15,326 nt of DNA, from assembly GCA_003250235.1 (NCBI GenBank), contig QKGY01000463.1, positions 1-15,326 of the forward strand, read 5' to 3'. This document shows positions 6,902 to 14,511 of this stretch, one piece after another. This DNA comes from Desulfuromonadaceae bacterium. Its GTDB lineage: Bacteria; Desulfobacterota; Desulfuromonadia; Desulfuromonadales; SZUA-540. Each line of letters opens with the position of its first letter. Within the stretch, counting starts at the first letter, position 1. The notes under the pieces are model-generated. The model was not told where the DNA came from and made no database searches. It saw only the letters and a list, made by a program, of their open reading frames with translations. The translations under genes were made by a program, and so were the position numbers.

Positions 6902-7668
6902 ATAAGAAGTGCCGCCCAGAGAAACAGAACGAGACTGATCAAGGCAGTCCATGCAAACGAAAAAAGAAGAGGGACATCGCCCACCCCCAGAATGGCATGG
7001 CGAAATCCATCGATCAGATAGAACAACGGATTAATGCGGGAGAGCCCTTCCCAAAGCGGCGGGAGAATGGAGATGGGATAAAAAACCCCGCCGAGATAGA
7101 TAAGAGGAAGAATCAGAAAGTTGTTGTACATGGAAAGGGCATCAAAGGTATTGGAGTAGATGGCAGCGATGATTCCCAGTTGGGCAAAAAGAAAACTGGC
7201 CAGGCAGGCCATGAGAATGGCGAGAAAAAGATGCGTCCAGGGGAGGGTTGCAAAAAATAAAGAAATGATGCTGACCACAAAGCCGACGAGAAGGCCGCGA
7301 ATCATGGCGGCCAGGGTGTACGCAAAAATAAACTGTCCCGGGGTAATGGGGGTCACGAGCAGATCGACAATGTTGCCCAGATACCGGGACATGAAAAGAG
7401 AAGAAGAAACATTCGCAAAAGAGTTATTGATCACCCCCATGAGGATAAGCCCGGGGACGACGAACTGCGCGTAGTTGAACCCTTCGAGAACCGAGATCCG
7501 GTTACCCAACGTGGCTCCGAAAACGAAGAGATAGAGAGAGGCGGTAATAATCGGAGTCAGCAGGGTCTGTACGGAAACACGGAAAAAACGGAGAATTTCC
7601 TTTTTGAGAAGAGTGACAAACGGAAGCCACCACCGAAACGGCTGTTCCTGTTGGCTGTTTCCGTTCAT
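6874..7668 (-). CDS. ABC-2 type exporter permease
   Basis: A 264-residue integral membrane subunit of an ABC exporter. About six hydrophobic segments are visible, near 33-51, 68-90, 115-140, 147-171, 184-202 and 236-257. The segment INPLFYLIDGFRHAILG near 212-228 is typical of the YadH/NodJ/DrrB-like ABC-2 permeases. Its ATG overlaps the TGA of the ATPase gene (ATGA, 7665-7668), which implies translational coupling and a fixed ratio of the two subunits. The substrate cannot be told; relatives export polysaccharides, lipids or drugs. The C-terminal KKGHRLRS is encoded within the terminator hairpin. Confidence 0.9.
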   Translation of the reverse strand: MNGNSQQEQPFRWWLPFVTLLKKEILRFFRVSVQTLLTPIITASLYLFVFGATLGNRISVLEGFNYAQFVVPGLILMGVINNSFANVSSSLFMSRYLGNIVDLLVTPITPGQFIFAYTLAAMIRGLLVGFVVSIISLFFATLPWTHLFLAILMACLASFLFAQLGIIAAIYSNTFDALSMYNNFLILPLIYLGGVFYPISILPPLWEGLSRINPLFYLIDGFRHAILGVGDVPLLFSFAWTALISLVLFLWAALLIKKGHRLRS

Positions 7669-8588
7669 TCGATCGATCCTTTCATGCCGGTGAGTTCAAG
7701 AAAAACGTCTTCAAGGCTGGCTTTGACGGTTTCAACTTCGGCAACGGGAAGGCCGAGCGCACATACTTTCCGTAAAGCCTCGCCGGCGGAACAGCCTTTG
7801 GGAAGATGGAGGACCAGACGGGTCCCTCCGCCAAGCCGTTGCACGTGAAACGCGGAAAGCTCTGAGGGTAATGCGTCGAGTGGGGAGCTGAGCTGTAAGA
7901 TGATTTTTCGCTCTTCGAGCTGGGACATCAGATGCGACGTGCTGTCCAAGGCAACAAGGCTGCCGTGATTCATAATGGCAATGCGACCGCACATCTGCTG
8001 AGCTTCCTCCAGATAGTGCGTGGTGAGCAGAACCGTCGTCCCCTCTTGATTGATTTCGCGAACGAATTGCCACAGGCTGTGACGGAGCTCGACATCCACA
8101 CCCGCCGTCGGTTCATCGAGAATCAGAAGGCGGGGCTTGTGAATGAGGGCTTTGGCAACCATGAGGCGACGCTTGAGCCCACCGGATAGCTTGTTCATCG
8201 GTTTATGAAGATGGGGTTCAAGAGCGAGACGGTCGATGAGCAGGTTCATCCAGGCCTTATCGAGGCGAACCCCGTAGTACCCGGGGTGAATGCGGAGTGC
8301 CTTGTCGATGGTGAAAAAGGTATCGGTGACGATTTCCTGATGCATGATGCCGACGAGCCGGCGCGTGGTGAGGTATTCTTTCTGGTTGTCAAACCCGAAG
8401 ACGCGAATGGTTCCGGAATCGATGCGCGATACACCGCCGATCATATTGATCGTTGTGCTCTTACCGGCGCCGTTGGGACCAAGCAATCCGAAAATTTCCC
8501 CGGGCTCGATGGCGAAGCTCAGGTCCTTGACTACCCGGTTGCCCGAATAGGCTTTATTGAGCGCATCGATATGAAGGGCATCAGTCAT
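7665..8588 (-). CDS. ABC exporter ATP-binding protein
   Basis: A 307-residue ATPase that powers the adjacent permease. All nucleotide-binding motifs are present: Walker A GPNGAGKST at 37-45, Q-loop Q84, signature LSGGLKRR at 134-141, Walker B LLILDEP at 154-160 with catalytic E159, D-loop AGVD and H-loop H191. About 85 residues after residue 220 form the extra C-terminal domain usual in DrrA/YadG-type exporters. An in-frame TAG about 24 bases upstream limits the start to the ATG at 8588. That ATG has no clear ribosome site, so translation may depend on upstream genes. The gene starts 54 bases after the tatC stop, so it is probably in the tat transcript. Confidence 0.94.
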   Translation of the reverse strand: MTDALHIDALNKAYSGNRVVKDLSFAIEPGEIFGLLGPNGAGKSTTINMIGGVSRIDSGTIRVFGFDNQKEYLTTRRLVGIMHQEIVTDTFFTIDKALRIHPGYYGVRLDKAWMNLLIDRLALEPHLHKPMNKLSGGLKRRLMVAKALIHKPRLLILDEPTAGVDVELRHSLWQFVREINQEGTTVLLTTHYLEEAQQMCGRIAIMNHGSLVALDSTSHLMSQLEERKIILQLSSPLDALPSELSAFHVQRLGGGTRLVLHLPKGCSAGEALRKVCALGLPVAEVETVKASLEDVFLELTGMKGSIE

Positions 8589-8642
8589 GGCAGCTGAACC
8601 GAACGTCCGTATCCTAGGGTCGGATGGTTCCGGCGGAAAAAA

Positions 8643-9413
8643 CTAGTCGGTAGGAGCGTCGTTGGATTCGGGTGCCTCGTCCTCGACGGCTTTCTTCTTC
8701 CCGAAGAAACGGGCAACCCAGATCCCCACCTCGTAAAGCAAGATGAACGGAAGAGCGAGAGCGGTTTGAGAAACGACGTCCGGAGGAGTCAGAACGGCCC
8801 CGACGATAAAGGCAACAAGAAGGGCGTATTTGCGGTTTTTACGCAGCCAGAGATGATCGACAATGCCCATGCGGGCCAGAAAGAAAATAATGATGGGCAA
8901 CTCGAACACCAAGCCAAAGGCAAGCAACAGCTTGCTGGAGAGGGACAGGTACGCGCCCATGGACAACATGGCGCTGATCTGCCCGGTGCTGGTGCCGAAT
9001 TTGATGAGAAAGGTGAAAATCAGGGGGAATACATAAAAAAACCCGAAATAAGCACCGCTCAGGAAGCAGAGAAAGCTGGCAGCAACAAAAGGGATGGCCA
9101 GTTTTTTTTCATGAGCATACAGCCCGGGAGCGACAAAAGCCCAGATCTGCCACAGGATGATCGGAAGAGAGACGAGAAATCCGGCCAAGGCGCCAATTTT
9201 AAGATACGTGAAGAACGGTTCGGTGGCATTGATGAACACCAGCGAACTGCCTTCCGGCAAGGCGGAGCGTACCGGTTCGGAAATGATCTGAAAGAGGCGC
9301 TCGGCAAAACTGTAGCAGGCGAGAAAGCCGACAAACCAGGCGCCAGCGGAAATAATGAGGCGTTTGCGCAGCTCTTCCAGGTGAGTGGTAAAAGGGAGGG
9401 CTTCGTCGCTCAT
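8643..9413 (-). CDS. tatC: Sec-independent (twin-arginine) protein translocase subunit TatC
   Basis: TatC is the receptor in the inner membrane that recognises twin-arginine signal peptides of folded proteins. The ATG at 9413 gives 256 residues, the usual length, with AAGGA (9423-9427, minus strand) 9 bases upstream; the frame extends further up only as a basic, low-complexity shadow of tatB. Family motifs: HLEELRKR at 11-18, FVAPGLYAHEKK at 93-104 and the acidic FELPII near 170-175. There are six hydrophobic helices and a charged tail of about 18 residues. It lies 43 bases after tatB. Confidence 0.96.
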   Translation of the reverse strand: MSDEALPFTTHLEELRKRLIISAGAWFVGFLACYSFAERLFQIISEPVRSALPEGSSLVFINATEPFFTYLKIGALAGFLVSLPIILWQIWAFVAPGLYAHEKKLAIPFVAASFLCFLSGAYFGFFYVFPLIFTFLIKFGTSTGQISAMLSMGAYLSLSSKLLLAFGLVFELPIIIFFLARMGIVDHLWLRKNRKYALLVAFIVGAVLTPPDVVSQTALALPFILLYEVGIWVARFFGKKKAVEDEAPESNDAPTD

Positions 9414-9456
9414 GCAGTACGATCCTTGATCAGGGGGTTCCGGGGGGCTGTGGTGA

Positions 9457-9783
9457 TTAATTCTTGTCCGGTGTGTCGTTAGGCGGAACGTTTTGCTGAG
9501 CGTCTGCCGCTTCCGGTTCGGAGACCGAAGGGTTCTCAGTCTGCTCGGGTGTGACGGTTTCCGCACCCGGAGGCGTCAACTTGCCGGCCTTTTCAATCTG
9601 TTCGCGGGCCTCGTTGGTTTGGGCCTCCGTATTGATGGTGTTTTTGAATTCCTCGGTAGCTTTACGGAATTCCCCTAGCCCACGACCAAGAGCCTTGGCA
9701 ATATCCGGAAGTTTTTTCGGGCCGATGACGATAAGGGCAAGCGCAAGGATCAAAAGCAGTTCGGGCATGCCGATTCCAAACAT
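9457..9783 (-). CDS. tatB: Twin-arginine translocase subunit TatB (TatA/B family)
   Basis: A 108-residue Tat component: a single N-terminal helix (about 6-20), an amphipathic helix (about 23-45) and a low-complexity acidic Pro/Glu-rich tail. E8 in MPELLL and the I20-G21-P22 hinge are TatB-like; TatA usually has Phe before the hinge Gly. KKLPDIAKALG and EFRKA also resemble TatA, so a dual role is possible. The ATG at 9783 is chosen because GAGG (9793-9796, minus strand) lies 9 bases upstream and the family start MFGIG fits. It is the first gene of a tatB-tatC transcript. No separate tatA is in the window. Confidence 0.85.
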   Translation of the reverse strand: MFGIGMPELLLILALALIVIGPKKLPDIAKALGRGLGEFRKATEEFKNTINTEAQTNEAREQIEKAGKLTPPGAETVTPEQTENPSVSEPEAADAQQNVPPNDTPDKN

Positions 9784-9834
9784 AAGAGACAACCTCGACA
9801 AATGGAACAAAAAGAGTTAGGGTCCAAGGTGCTG

Positions 9835-9863
9835 AGAATAGTCTTTCTCCCCTGTCCTGTCAA
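9835..9863 (-). promoter_or_regulatory. Promoter for tatB-tatC (and probably the ABC exporter)
   Basis: On the minus strand, TTGACA (9863-9858) is followed after 17 bases by TATTCT (9840-9835), which matches the -10 consensus at four of six positions. It lies about 50 bases upstream of tatB and is divergent from the nadA promoter. Confidence 0.6.
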
Positions 9864-9885
9864 GGGGCAAGCCGTGTATAAGGGT

Positions 9886-9915
9886 TTGACATAGCGGGAG
9901 TTTTGAATGTAGTAT
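9886..9915 (+). promoter_or_regulatory. Promoter candidate for nadA
   Basis: TTGACA (9886-9891) is a perfect -35 match. TAGTAT (9910-9915) after an 18-base spacer is a fair -10. It lies about 30 bases upstream of the nadA start codon. No NadR- or NrtR-type operator was recognised. Confidence 0.55.
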
Positions 9916-9944
9916 ACCGCATCAAAAACGAGGAAAGGTGGGCG

Positions 9945-10845
9945 ATGAACCAGCAAGAACTGAAGGCGGAAATACGCCGTTTGGTCAAGGAGCGCAATGC
10001 CCTGCTTCTGGCCCATAACTATCAGCGCGATGAAATTCAGGAAATCGCCGATATAACGGGAGACTCTCTGGCGCTCTCCATGGAAGCCGCCAAAACGGAC
10101 AAGGATGTGATCGTTTTCTGCGGCGGAAAGCGCGGCAATTCTGGCTCCTGACAAAATCGTCCTTTTGCCGAGACCGGATGCCGGCTGTCCCATGGCGGAT
10201 ATGGTGACGCCTGAGGGCCTGCGGGAGATGAAAAAGAGGCATCCGGGGGTTCCGGTCGTGACCTATGTGAATTCCAGCGCAGCGGTCAAGGCCGAGAGCG
10301 ATATCTGCTGCACCAGCGCCAATGCCGTACGGGTGGTGAACTCCGTAGAGGCCCCGGAAGTCATCCTGGTCCCGGACCGTAACCTCGGCCGATATATTGC
10401 CGAGCATACCGACAAGGTCTGCCATTTCTGGGAAGGATATTGCCCGACCCACGAGCGGCTGACCGCAACGGATGTTCAGCGCAGCAAGGAAGAACATCCG
10501 GACGCCGTCTTTATGGCGCACCCTGAATGTGCCCCAGAGGTTCTTGCTCTGGCGGATCATATCTGCTCCACCAGCGGAATGTACGATTATGTTCGCACCA
10601 GTCCGGCCAAGAAGTTCATTGTCGGAACCGAGGCCGGAATCCTCTACAGGCTGCGCAGGGAAAATCCTCAAAAGGAATTCGTCCTTCCGACCTCCCGGCT
10701 GATCTGCCCCAATATGAAGCTGACATCGCTCGAGGATGTCCTGCATTGTCTTCATAGCATGGCTCCCGAAATCACGGTGCCGGCAGAGATACGGGAAAAG
10801 GCCCGCATTTCTCTGGACAGGATGCTTGCGGTACCACGGGATTGA
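9945..10845 (+). pseudogene. nadA: Quinolinate synthase A gene broken by an internal 14-base deletion (frameshift)
   Basis: NadA joins iminoaspartate and dihydroxyacetone phosphate to make quinolinate for NAD, using a [4Fe-4S] cluster. The ATG at 9945 has AGGAAAGG (9931-9938) upstream. The first frame gives a good NadA N-terminus (LLLAHNYQRDEIQEIAD) up to VIVFCGG, then shifts into unrelated residues and stops at TGA 10149-10151. The second frame picks up at AESAAILAPDKIVLLPRPDAGCP from 10123 and runs to 10845. The family sequence at the join is FCGVHFMAES, so VHFM is missing. Adding 14 bases restores exactly 305 codons, the normal length. Cluster cysteines survive in the second part (codons at 10186, 10441 and 10705; restored C86, C171, C259). 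As written the gene cannot make a full NadA. A sequencing or assembly fault is the alternative. Confidence 0.9.
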
Positions 10846-10876
10846 TCGCATTGACGGGATATTGTGACCCAGAACC

Positions 10877-10909
10877 AGGGCGTGTGTAAGCACGCCCTTC
10901 TTTATTTTT
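10877..10909 (+). terminator. Rho-independent terminator after nadA
   Basis: AGGGCGTG (10877-10884) pairs perfectly with CACGCCCT (10891-10898) around a six-base loop and is followed by the T-rich TCTTTATTTTT. It ends only 6 bases before the mfd start codon. Confidence 0.88.
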
Positions 10910-10915
10910 GACACT

Positions 10916-13900
10916 ATGCCGAACGATACGCTGACAGAAGAGATTACCTATACGTCCGTAGAAGCCTGCGCCCGGGAATTGACAGAGAGGCGCGGGGAAT
11001 CGGAAATCATTGGCCTGAGCGGTTCCGGGGAGGCCTACCTGCTTGCACGATACCTGGGAAAAAGTACCGGAACGCTTCTGGTTCTGGTAGCCGACCAGAA
11101 GCAGGCGGACCGGATGACATCGGCACTGCGATTTTACCACGGCAGCGCGAGGGAGATCGTCATGGTCCCCCACTGGGAGGTCCATCCCTACGAACCCCTC
11201 AGTCCCCATCCGGAAGTCGAAGCAACCCGTCTTTCCTCGATGGCCGCTCTGCTGGAAGGAAGGGCCAGGGCGGTAATCGTTCCGGTCAGGGCTTTGATGC
11301 AGCGGGTGATCCCCAGGCAGGTTTTGGGAGCGCTGGGGCGAATCCTCACCAGCGGCGAGGACTACGCTCGAGACGACCTCTTGGATGCTCTGATGGCCTT
11401 GGGTTATAACCCGGTGCCTCTGGTGGAGGACCGGGGAACCTTTTCCCTGCGGGGGGATATTCTGGATATCTACCCCCCTTCGAGACCCTGCCCGGTAAGG
11501 GTGGAGTTTTTCGGAGACACCATTGAGCGCATGCGTCCGATTGATGCAGCGACGCAGCGGTCCGCATCCGAAGAGCTCGAGGAACTGGAGCTGCTCCCCG
11601 CCCGCGAGATGATTGTGTCGGGAAGGCATCTGGATACCTTCGCGCTGAAGCTGAAAGACCGCTGCGATGCGCTCGGGATCGCCAGACCCAAAAGGGAAGC
11701 CGTTCTGGAGGAAGCCCGGGAAGGGCTTCTGGCCCCGGGACGAGCCTTTCTTCTCCCTCTGAACTACCCCTCTCTGGACTCTCTGTTCGATTATGCCGCA
11801 TCCGCCCGGGTGGTTGTCATCGATCCCCATGAGGTGGAACAGGAAATCGACCGATTCGCCATGGAAATTGCCGAAGGGGAAAGGCAGGCCGGGCAGAAGG
11901 ACGAGCCGTATGCAGCGGCCGCAGATCTGTATCTGCGGGTTGACGAGCTGGAAAATGCGATCGCGTCCCGACCCGGGCGCATCAATATCACGGCGCTGCC
12001 CCTCTACCATCTCCAGGAAGATCGGGAAATCCTGCGGATAAAGAGCGAAGGCAACGGCGATCTGCAGAATCTGGTCAAAGGGGAGAACGGCCTGGCCGCT
12101 TTTGCCGAGAGGCTGAATGCCTGGAAGCGATCGGGATGGCGGGTTCTGCTTGCCTGCCATCAGAAGGGGCAGGCGGACCGCATGGCCGATCTGCTGCAAC
12201 CCTACGGTGTGCATCTCACCCTGGCCGATTCGGATCACCCCCTTGTGCTTGAACCGGGGGAAGCACGTCTGGTTCTCGGGGATCTGTCTTCGGGATTTCG
12301 ACTGCCCGAAGAAAAGCGGGCCGTTATCACCGAAGAGGAAATTTTCGGGCAAAGGGTCCGTCGCCGGGCACTGTCCGAAGCGCGGGCCAAGGCCCTGCTC
12401 TCCTCCCTGGCCGAACTCCGTGACGGCGATTATGTGGTTCACGCCGATCACGGTATCGCCCTGTACCGGGGGCTCAAGCACCTGGATATGAACGGGATCG
12501 AGGGGGATTTCCTTCAGATCGAATATGCCGGCGGCGACAAGCTCTATCTTCCGGTGGAGCGGATCGAGAAAGTTCAGAAATACGTCGGCGGCGAAGGGCA
12601 TGTGCCACGGCTGGACCGGCTCGGTAGCGGCGCCTGGGAAAAGGCCAAGCTGAAAGCCCGGGCCGCCGTCGAGGAGCTTGCCCGCGAACTCCTGCATCTC
12701 TATGCCCGGCGGGAAATGGCCGAGGCCTATGCGTTTTCAGCCCCAGACCGGGATTTTCGCGAGTTTGAGGCGGCGTTTCCCTATGAAGAGACCCCCGACC
12801 AGCTGCAGGCCATCAGCGATACCCTGGCGGATATGCAGTCGGGACGCCCCATGGACCGTCTGATCTGCGGCGATGTCGGTTACGGCAAGACGGAAGTAGC
12901 CATCCGGGCGGCGTTCAAGGCGGCCCTTGACGGCAAGCAGGTGGCGGTTCTCGTTCCGACGACCATCCTCGCACAGCAGCATCTGGAGAGTTTCCGGGAG
13001 CGTTTCAAGGGGTATCCCCTGGTCATCGAGATGGTCTCGCGTTTTCGAAGCCCCAAGGAGCAGAAAGACATTCTCGAGCACACGGCGGAGGGTAAGGTGG
13101 ATGTGCTTATCGGCACCCACCGGCTGTTGCAGCGCGATGTGCATTTCCGGGACCTGGGTCTGGTCATCGTCGATGAAGAGCAGCGTTTCGGGGTGAGTCA
13201 TAAAGAACGGCTGAAAAAGATGCGCGCCGAGGTTGCCACCCTGACGCTGACGGCGACACCGATCCCCAGAACGCTGCACATGGGACTGATGGGGCTGAGA
13301 AGCCTTTCGGTCATCGACACCCCGCCGGTCGACCGGCTGGCGATTCGTACCTACGTGACGCGTTTTGATGATGACCTGATCCGTGAGGCCGTTCTCAGAG
13401 AGTTGCGCCGGGGAGGACAGGTCTTTTTTGTCCATAACCGGGTGCAGTCCATCGGGGCGATGGCGGAGTTTCTCCAGGGGCTGGTCCCGGAGGCGAAAAT
13501 TGCCGTGGGGCACGGCCAGATGGGCGAAAAAGAGCTGGAACAGGTGATGATCGACTTTATCGAAGGGCGAACCAATGTCCTGGTCAGCAGCACGATCATT
13601 GAAAACGGACTGGATATCCCCAGGGCGAACACCATCATCGTCAACCGCGCCGACTGCTTCGGTCTCTCTCAGTTGTATCAGCTCCGCGGGCGGGTCGGAC
13701 GCTCCAACCAGCGGGCCTATGCCTATCTGCTGATCCCCGGAGAAGGAACCCTGACCCGCGATGCCCGGGAGCGGCTCAAGGTGCTGCAGGAACTGACCGA
13801 GCTGGGAGCGGGGTTCCGCATCGCCAGCCACGACCTGGAGCTTCGCGGCGCCGGCGATCTTCTCGGCGACCGGCAGGCCGGGCAGATTGCGGTGATCGGC

Positions 13901-14404
13901 TTTGAAATGTACACGGAGCTGCTTGAGGAAACCGTCCAGGAGCTGCGCGGGCAGGCTGCCGAAGAGCGTATCGATCCGGAAATCCGTCTGGGTCTGTCCG
14001 CTTTTTTGCCGGAGAAATATGTCCCGGATCCCAATCAGCGCCTGGTCATCTATAAGAAAATGGCGTCTGCCGATGAGGAAGACCGGCTGTATGAAATTGC
14101 CGACGAGCTGCGCGACCGCTATGGGGAGATCCCCGGACCGACAACTCTGCTGCTCGAGGTGATGAAACTGCGGGTGCTGATGAAGCGGCTCAAGGTGGAA
14201 TTCGCCGAATACGACGGAAGACAGCTGCTGTTCGGATTCCATGCCAAGACGGGGGTGGCCCCGGAGAGGATTCTGAAGCTGATGGAGGATACTTCGGGGC
14301 GCTACCGGTTCACGCCGGATTACCGGCTGTCCGTCCGCATTGGCCGCGTGCCTGCCGAAGAGCTGCTTTCTCTGGCGAAAAAAGAATTGCATGGCTTTCT
14401 TTAA
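10916..14404 (+). CDS. mfd: Transcription-repair coupling factor
   Basis: Mfd removes RNA polymerase stalled at DNA damage and recruits UvrA. At 1162 residues it is close to the family's usual ~1150. The N-terminal UvrB-homology region (about 1-350) includes VPHWEVHPYEPLSPHPE and the DRGTFSLRGDILDIYPP segment. The RNA-polymerase-interaction domain begins near residue 505 (DYVVHADHGIALYRGL). The RecG-like translocase follows: Walker A GDVGYGKTE at 652-660, DEEQ at 753-756, TATPIPRT from 779, and VGRSNQRAYAYLL near 925. The C-terminal TRCF domain begins near IDPEIRLGLSAFLPEKY. The ATG at 10916 is the only good start, but no ribosome site precedes it and a terminator ends just upstream. Transcription and translation start are therefore unclear. 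Confidence 0.97.
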   Translation: MPNDTLTEEITYTSVEACARELTERRGESEIIGLSGSGEAYLLARYLGKSTGTLLVLVADQKQADRMTSALRFYHGSAREIVMVPHWEVHPYEPLSPHPEVEATRLSSMAALLEGRARAVIVPVRALMQRVIPRQVLGALGRILTSGEDYARDDLLDALMALGYNPVPLVEDRGTFSLRGDILDIYPPSRPCPVRVEFFGDTIERMRPIDAATQRSASEELEELELLPAREMIVSGRHLDTFALKLKDRCDALGIARPKREAVLEEAREGLLAPGRAFLLPLNYPSLDSLFDYAASARVVVIDPHEVEQEIDRFAMEIAEGERQAGQKDEPYAAAADLYLRVDELENAIASRPGRINITALPLYHLQEDREILRIKSEGNGDLQNLVKGENGLAAFAERLNAWKRSGWRVLLACHQKGQADRMADLLQPYGVHLTLADSDHPLVLEPGEARLVLGDLSSGFRLPEEKRAVITEEEIFGQRVRRRALSEARAKALLSSLAELRDGDYVVHADHGIALYRGLKHLDMNGIEGDFLQIEYAGGDKLYLPVERIEKVQKYVGGEGHVPRLDRLGSGAWEKAKLKARAAVEELARELLHLYARREMAEAYAFSAPDRDFREFEAAFPYEETPDQLQAISDTLADMQSGRPMDRLICGDVGYGKTEVAIRAAFKAALDGKQVAVLVPTTILAQQHLESFRERFKGYPLVIEMVSRFRSPKEQKDILEHTAEGKVDVLIGTHRLLQRDVHFRDLGLVIVDEEQRFGVSHKERLKKMRAEVATLTLTATPIPRTLHMGLMGLRSLSVIDTPPVDRLAIRTYVTRFDDDLIREAVLRELRRGGQVFFVHNRVQSIGAMAEFLQGLVPEAKIAVGHGQMGEKELEQVMIDFIEGRTNVLVSSTIIENGLDIPRANTIIVNRADCFGLSQLYQLRGRVGRSNQRAYAYLLIPGEGTLTRDARERLKVLQELTELGAGFRIASHDLELRGAGDLLGDRQAGQIAVIGFEMYTELLEETVQELRGQAAEERIDPEIRLGLSAFLPEKYVPDPNQRLVIYKKMASADEEDRLYEIADELRDRYGEIPGPTTLLLEVMKLRVLMKRLKVEFAEYDGRQLLFGFHAKTGVAPERILKLMEDTSGRYRFTPDYRLSVRIGRVPAEELLSLAKKELHGFL

Positions 14405-14465
14405 CTGTGCTAGCGTGACAGGTACTTTCTGGTTTCTTTCCGGCGGCCGTCCAGGCCGGTTGAGA

Positions 14466-14492
14466 GGGAAACCTTTTGTTTTCCCGCTTTTT
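14466..14492 (+). terminator. Weak terminator-like hairpin after mfd
   Basis: GGGAAA (14466-14471) can pair with TTTCCC (14480-14485), and GCTTTTT follows. The stem is short and half A-T, so termination would be partial at best. It lies between mfd and the lipoprotein gene and overlaps the region just before the latter's ribosome site. Confidence 0.3.
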
Positions 14493-14511
14493 GGAAGGCG
14501 TTTTAATCTAT

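Noticed and set aside
8766..9482. Plus-strand frame of 238 codons opposite tatC
   Set aside because: It is very rich in Lys, Gln, Gly and Glu, as expected opposite a hydrophobic membrane protein gene. TatC on the minus strand is certain.
10149..10165. Programmed frameshift or selenocysteine reading in nadA
   Set aside because: There is no slippery run at the switch. The missing bases remove conserved residues, and the residues just before the TGA are already out of the NadA frame, so a 14-base deletion explains the data better.
10772..12697. Long open frame (641 codons) on the minus strand opposite mfd
   Set aside because: It is a shadow frame of the G+C-rich mfd gene. It has no recognisable domain, its composition mirrors the sense gene, and it also overlaps the end of nadA and the terminator.
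12737..14392. Another long minus-strand frame (551 codons) opposite mfd
   Set aside because: It mirrors the mfd helicase motifs in a complementary frame, has no family features and no ribosome site.
14444..14458. CGGCC/GGCCG short inverted repeat between mfd and the lipoprotein gene
   Set aside because: It is only five pairs in a G+C-rich stretch with no T-tract, and is likely chance.
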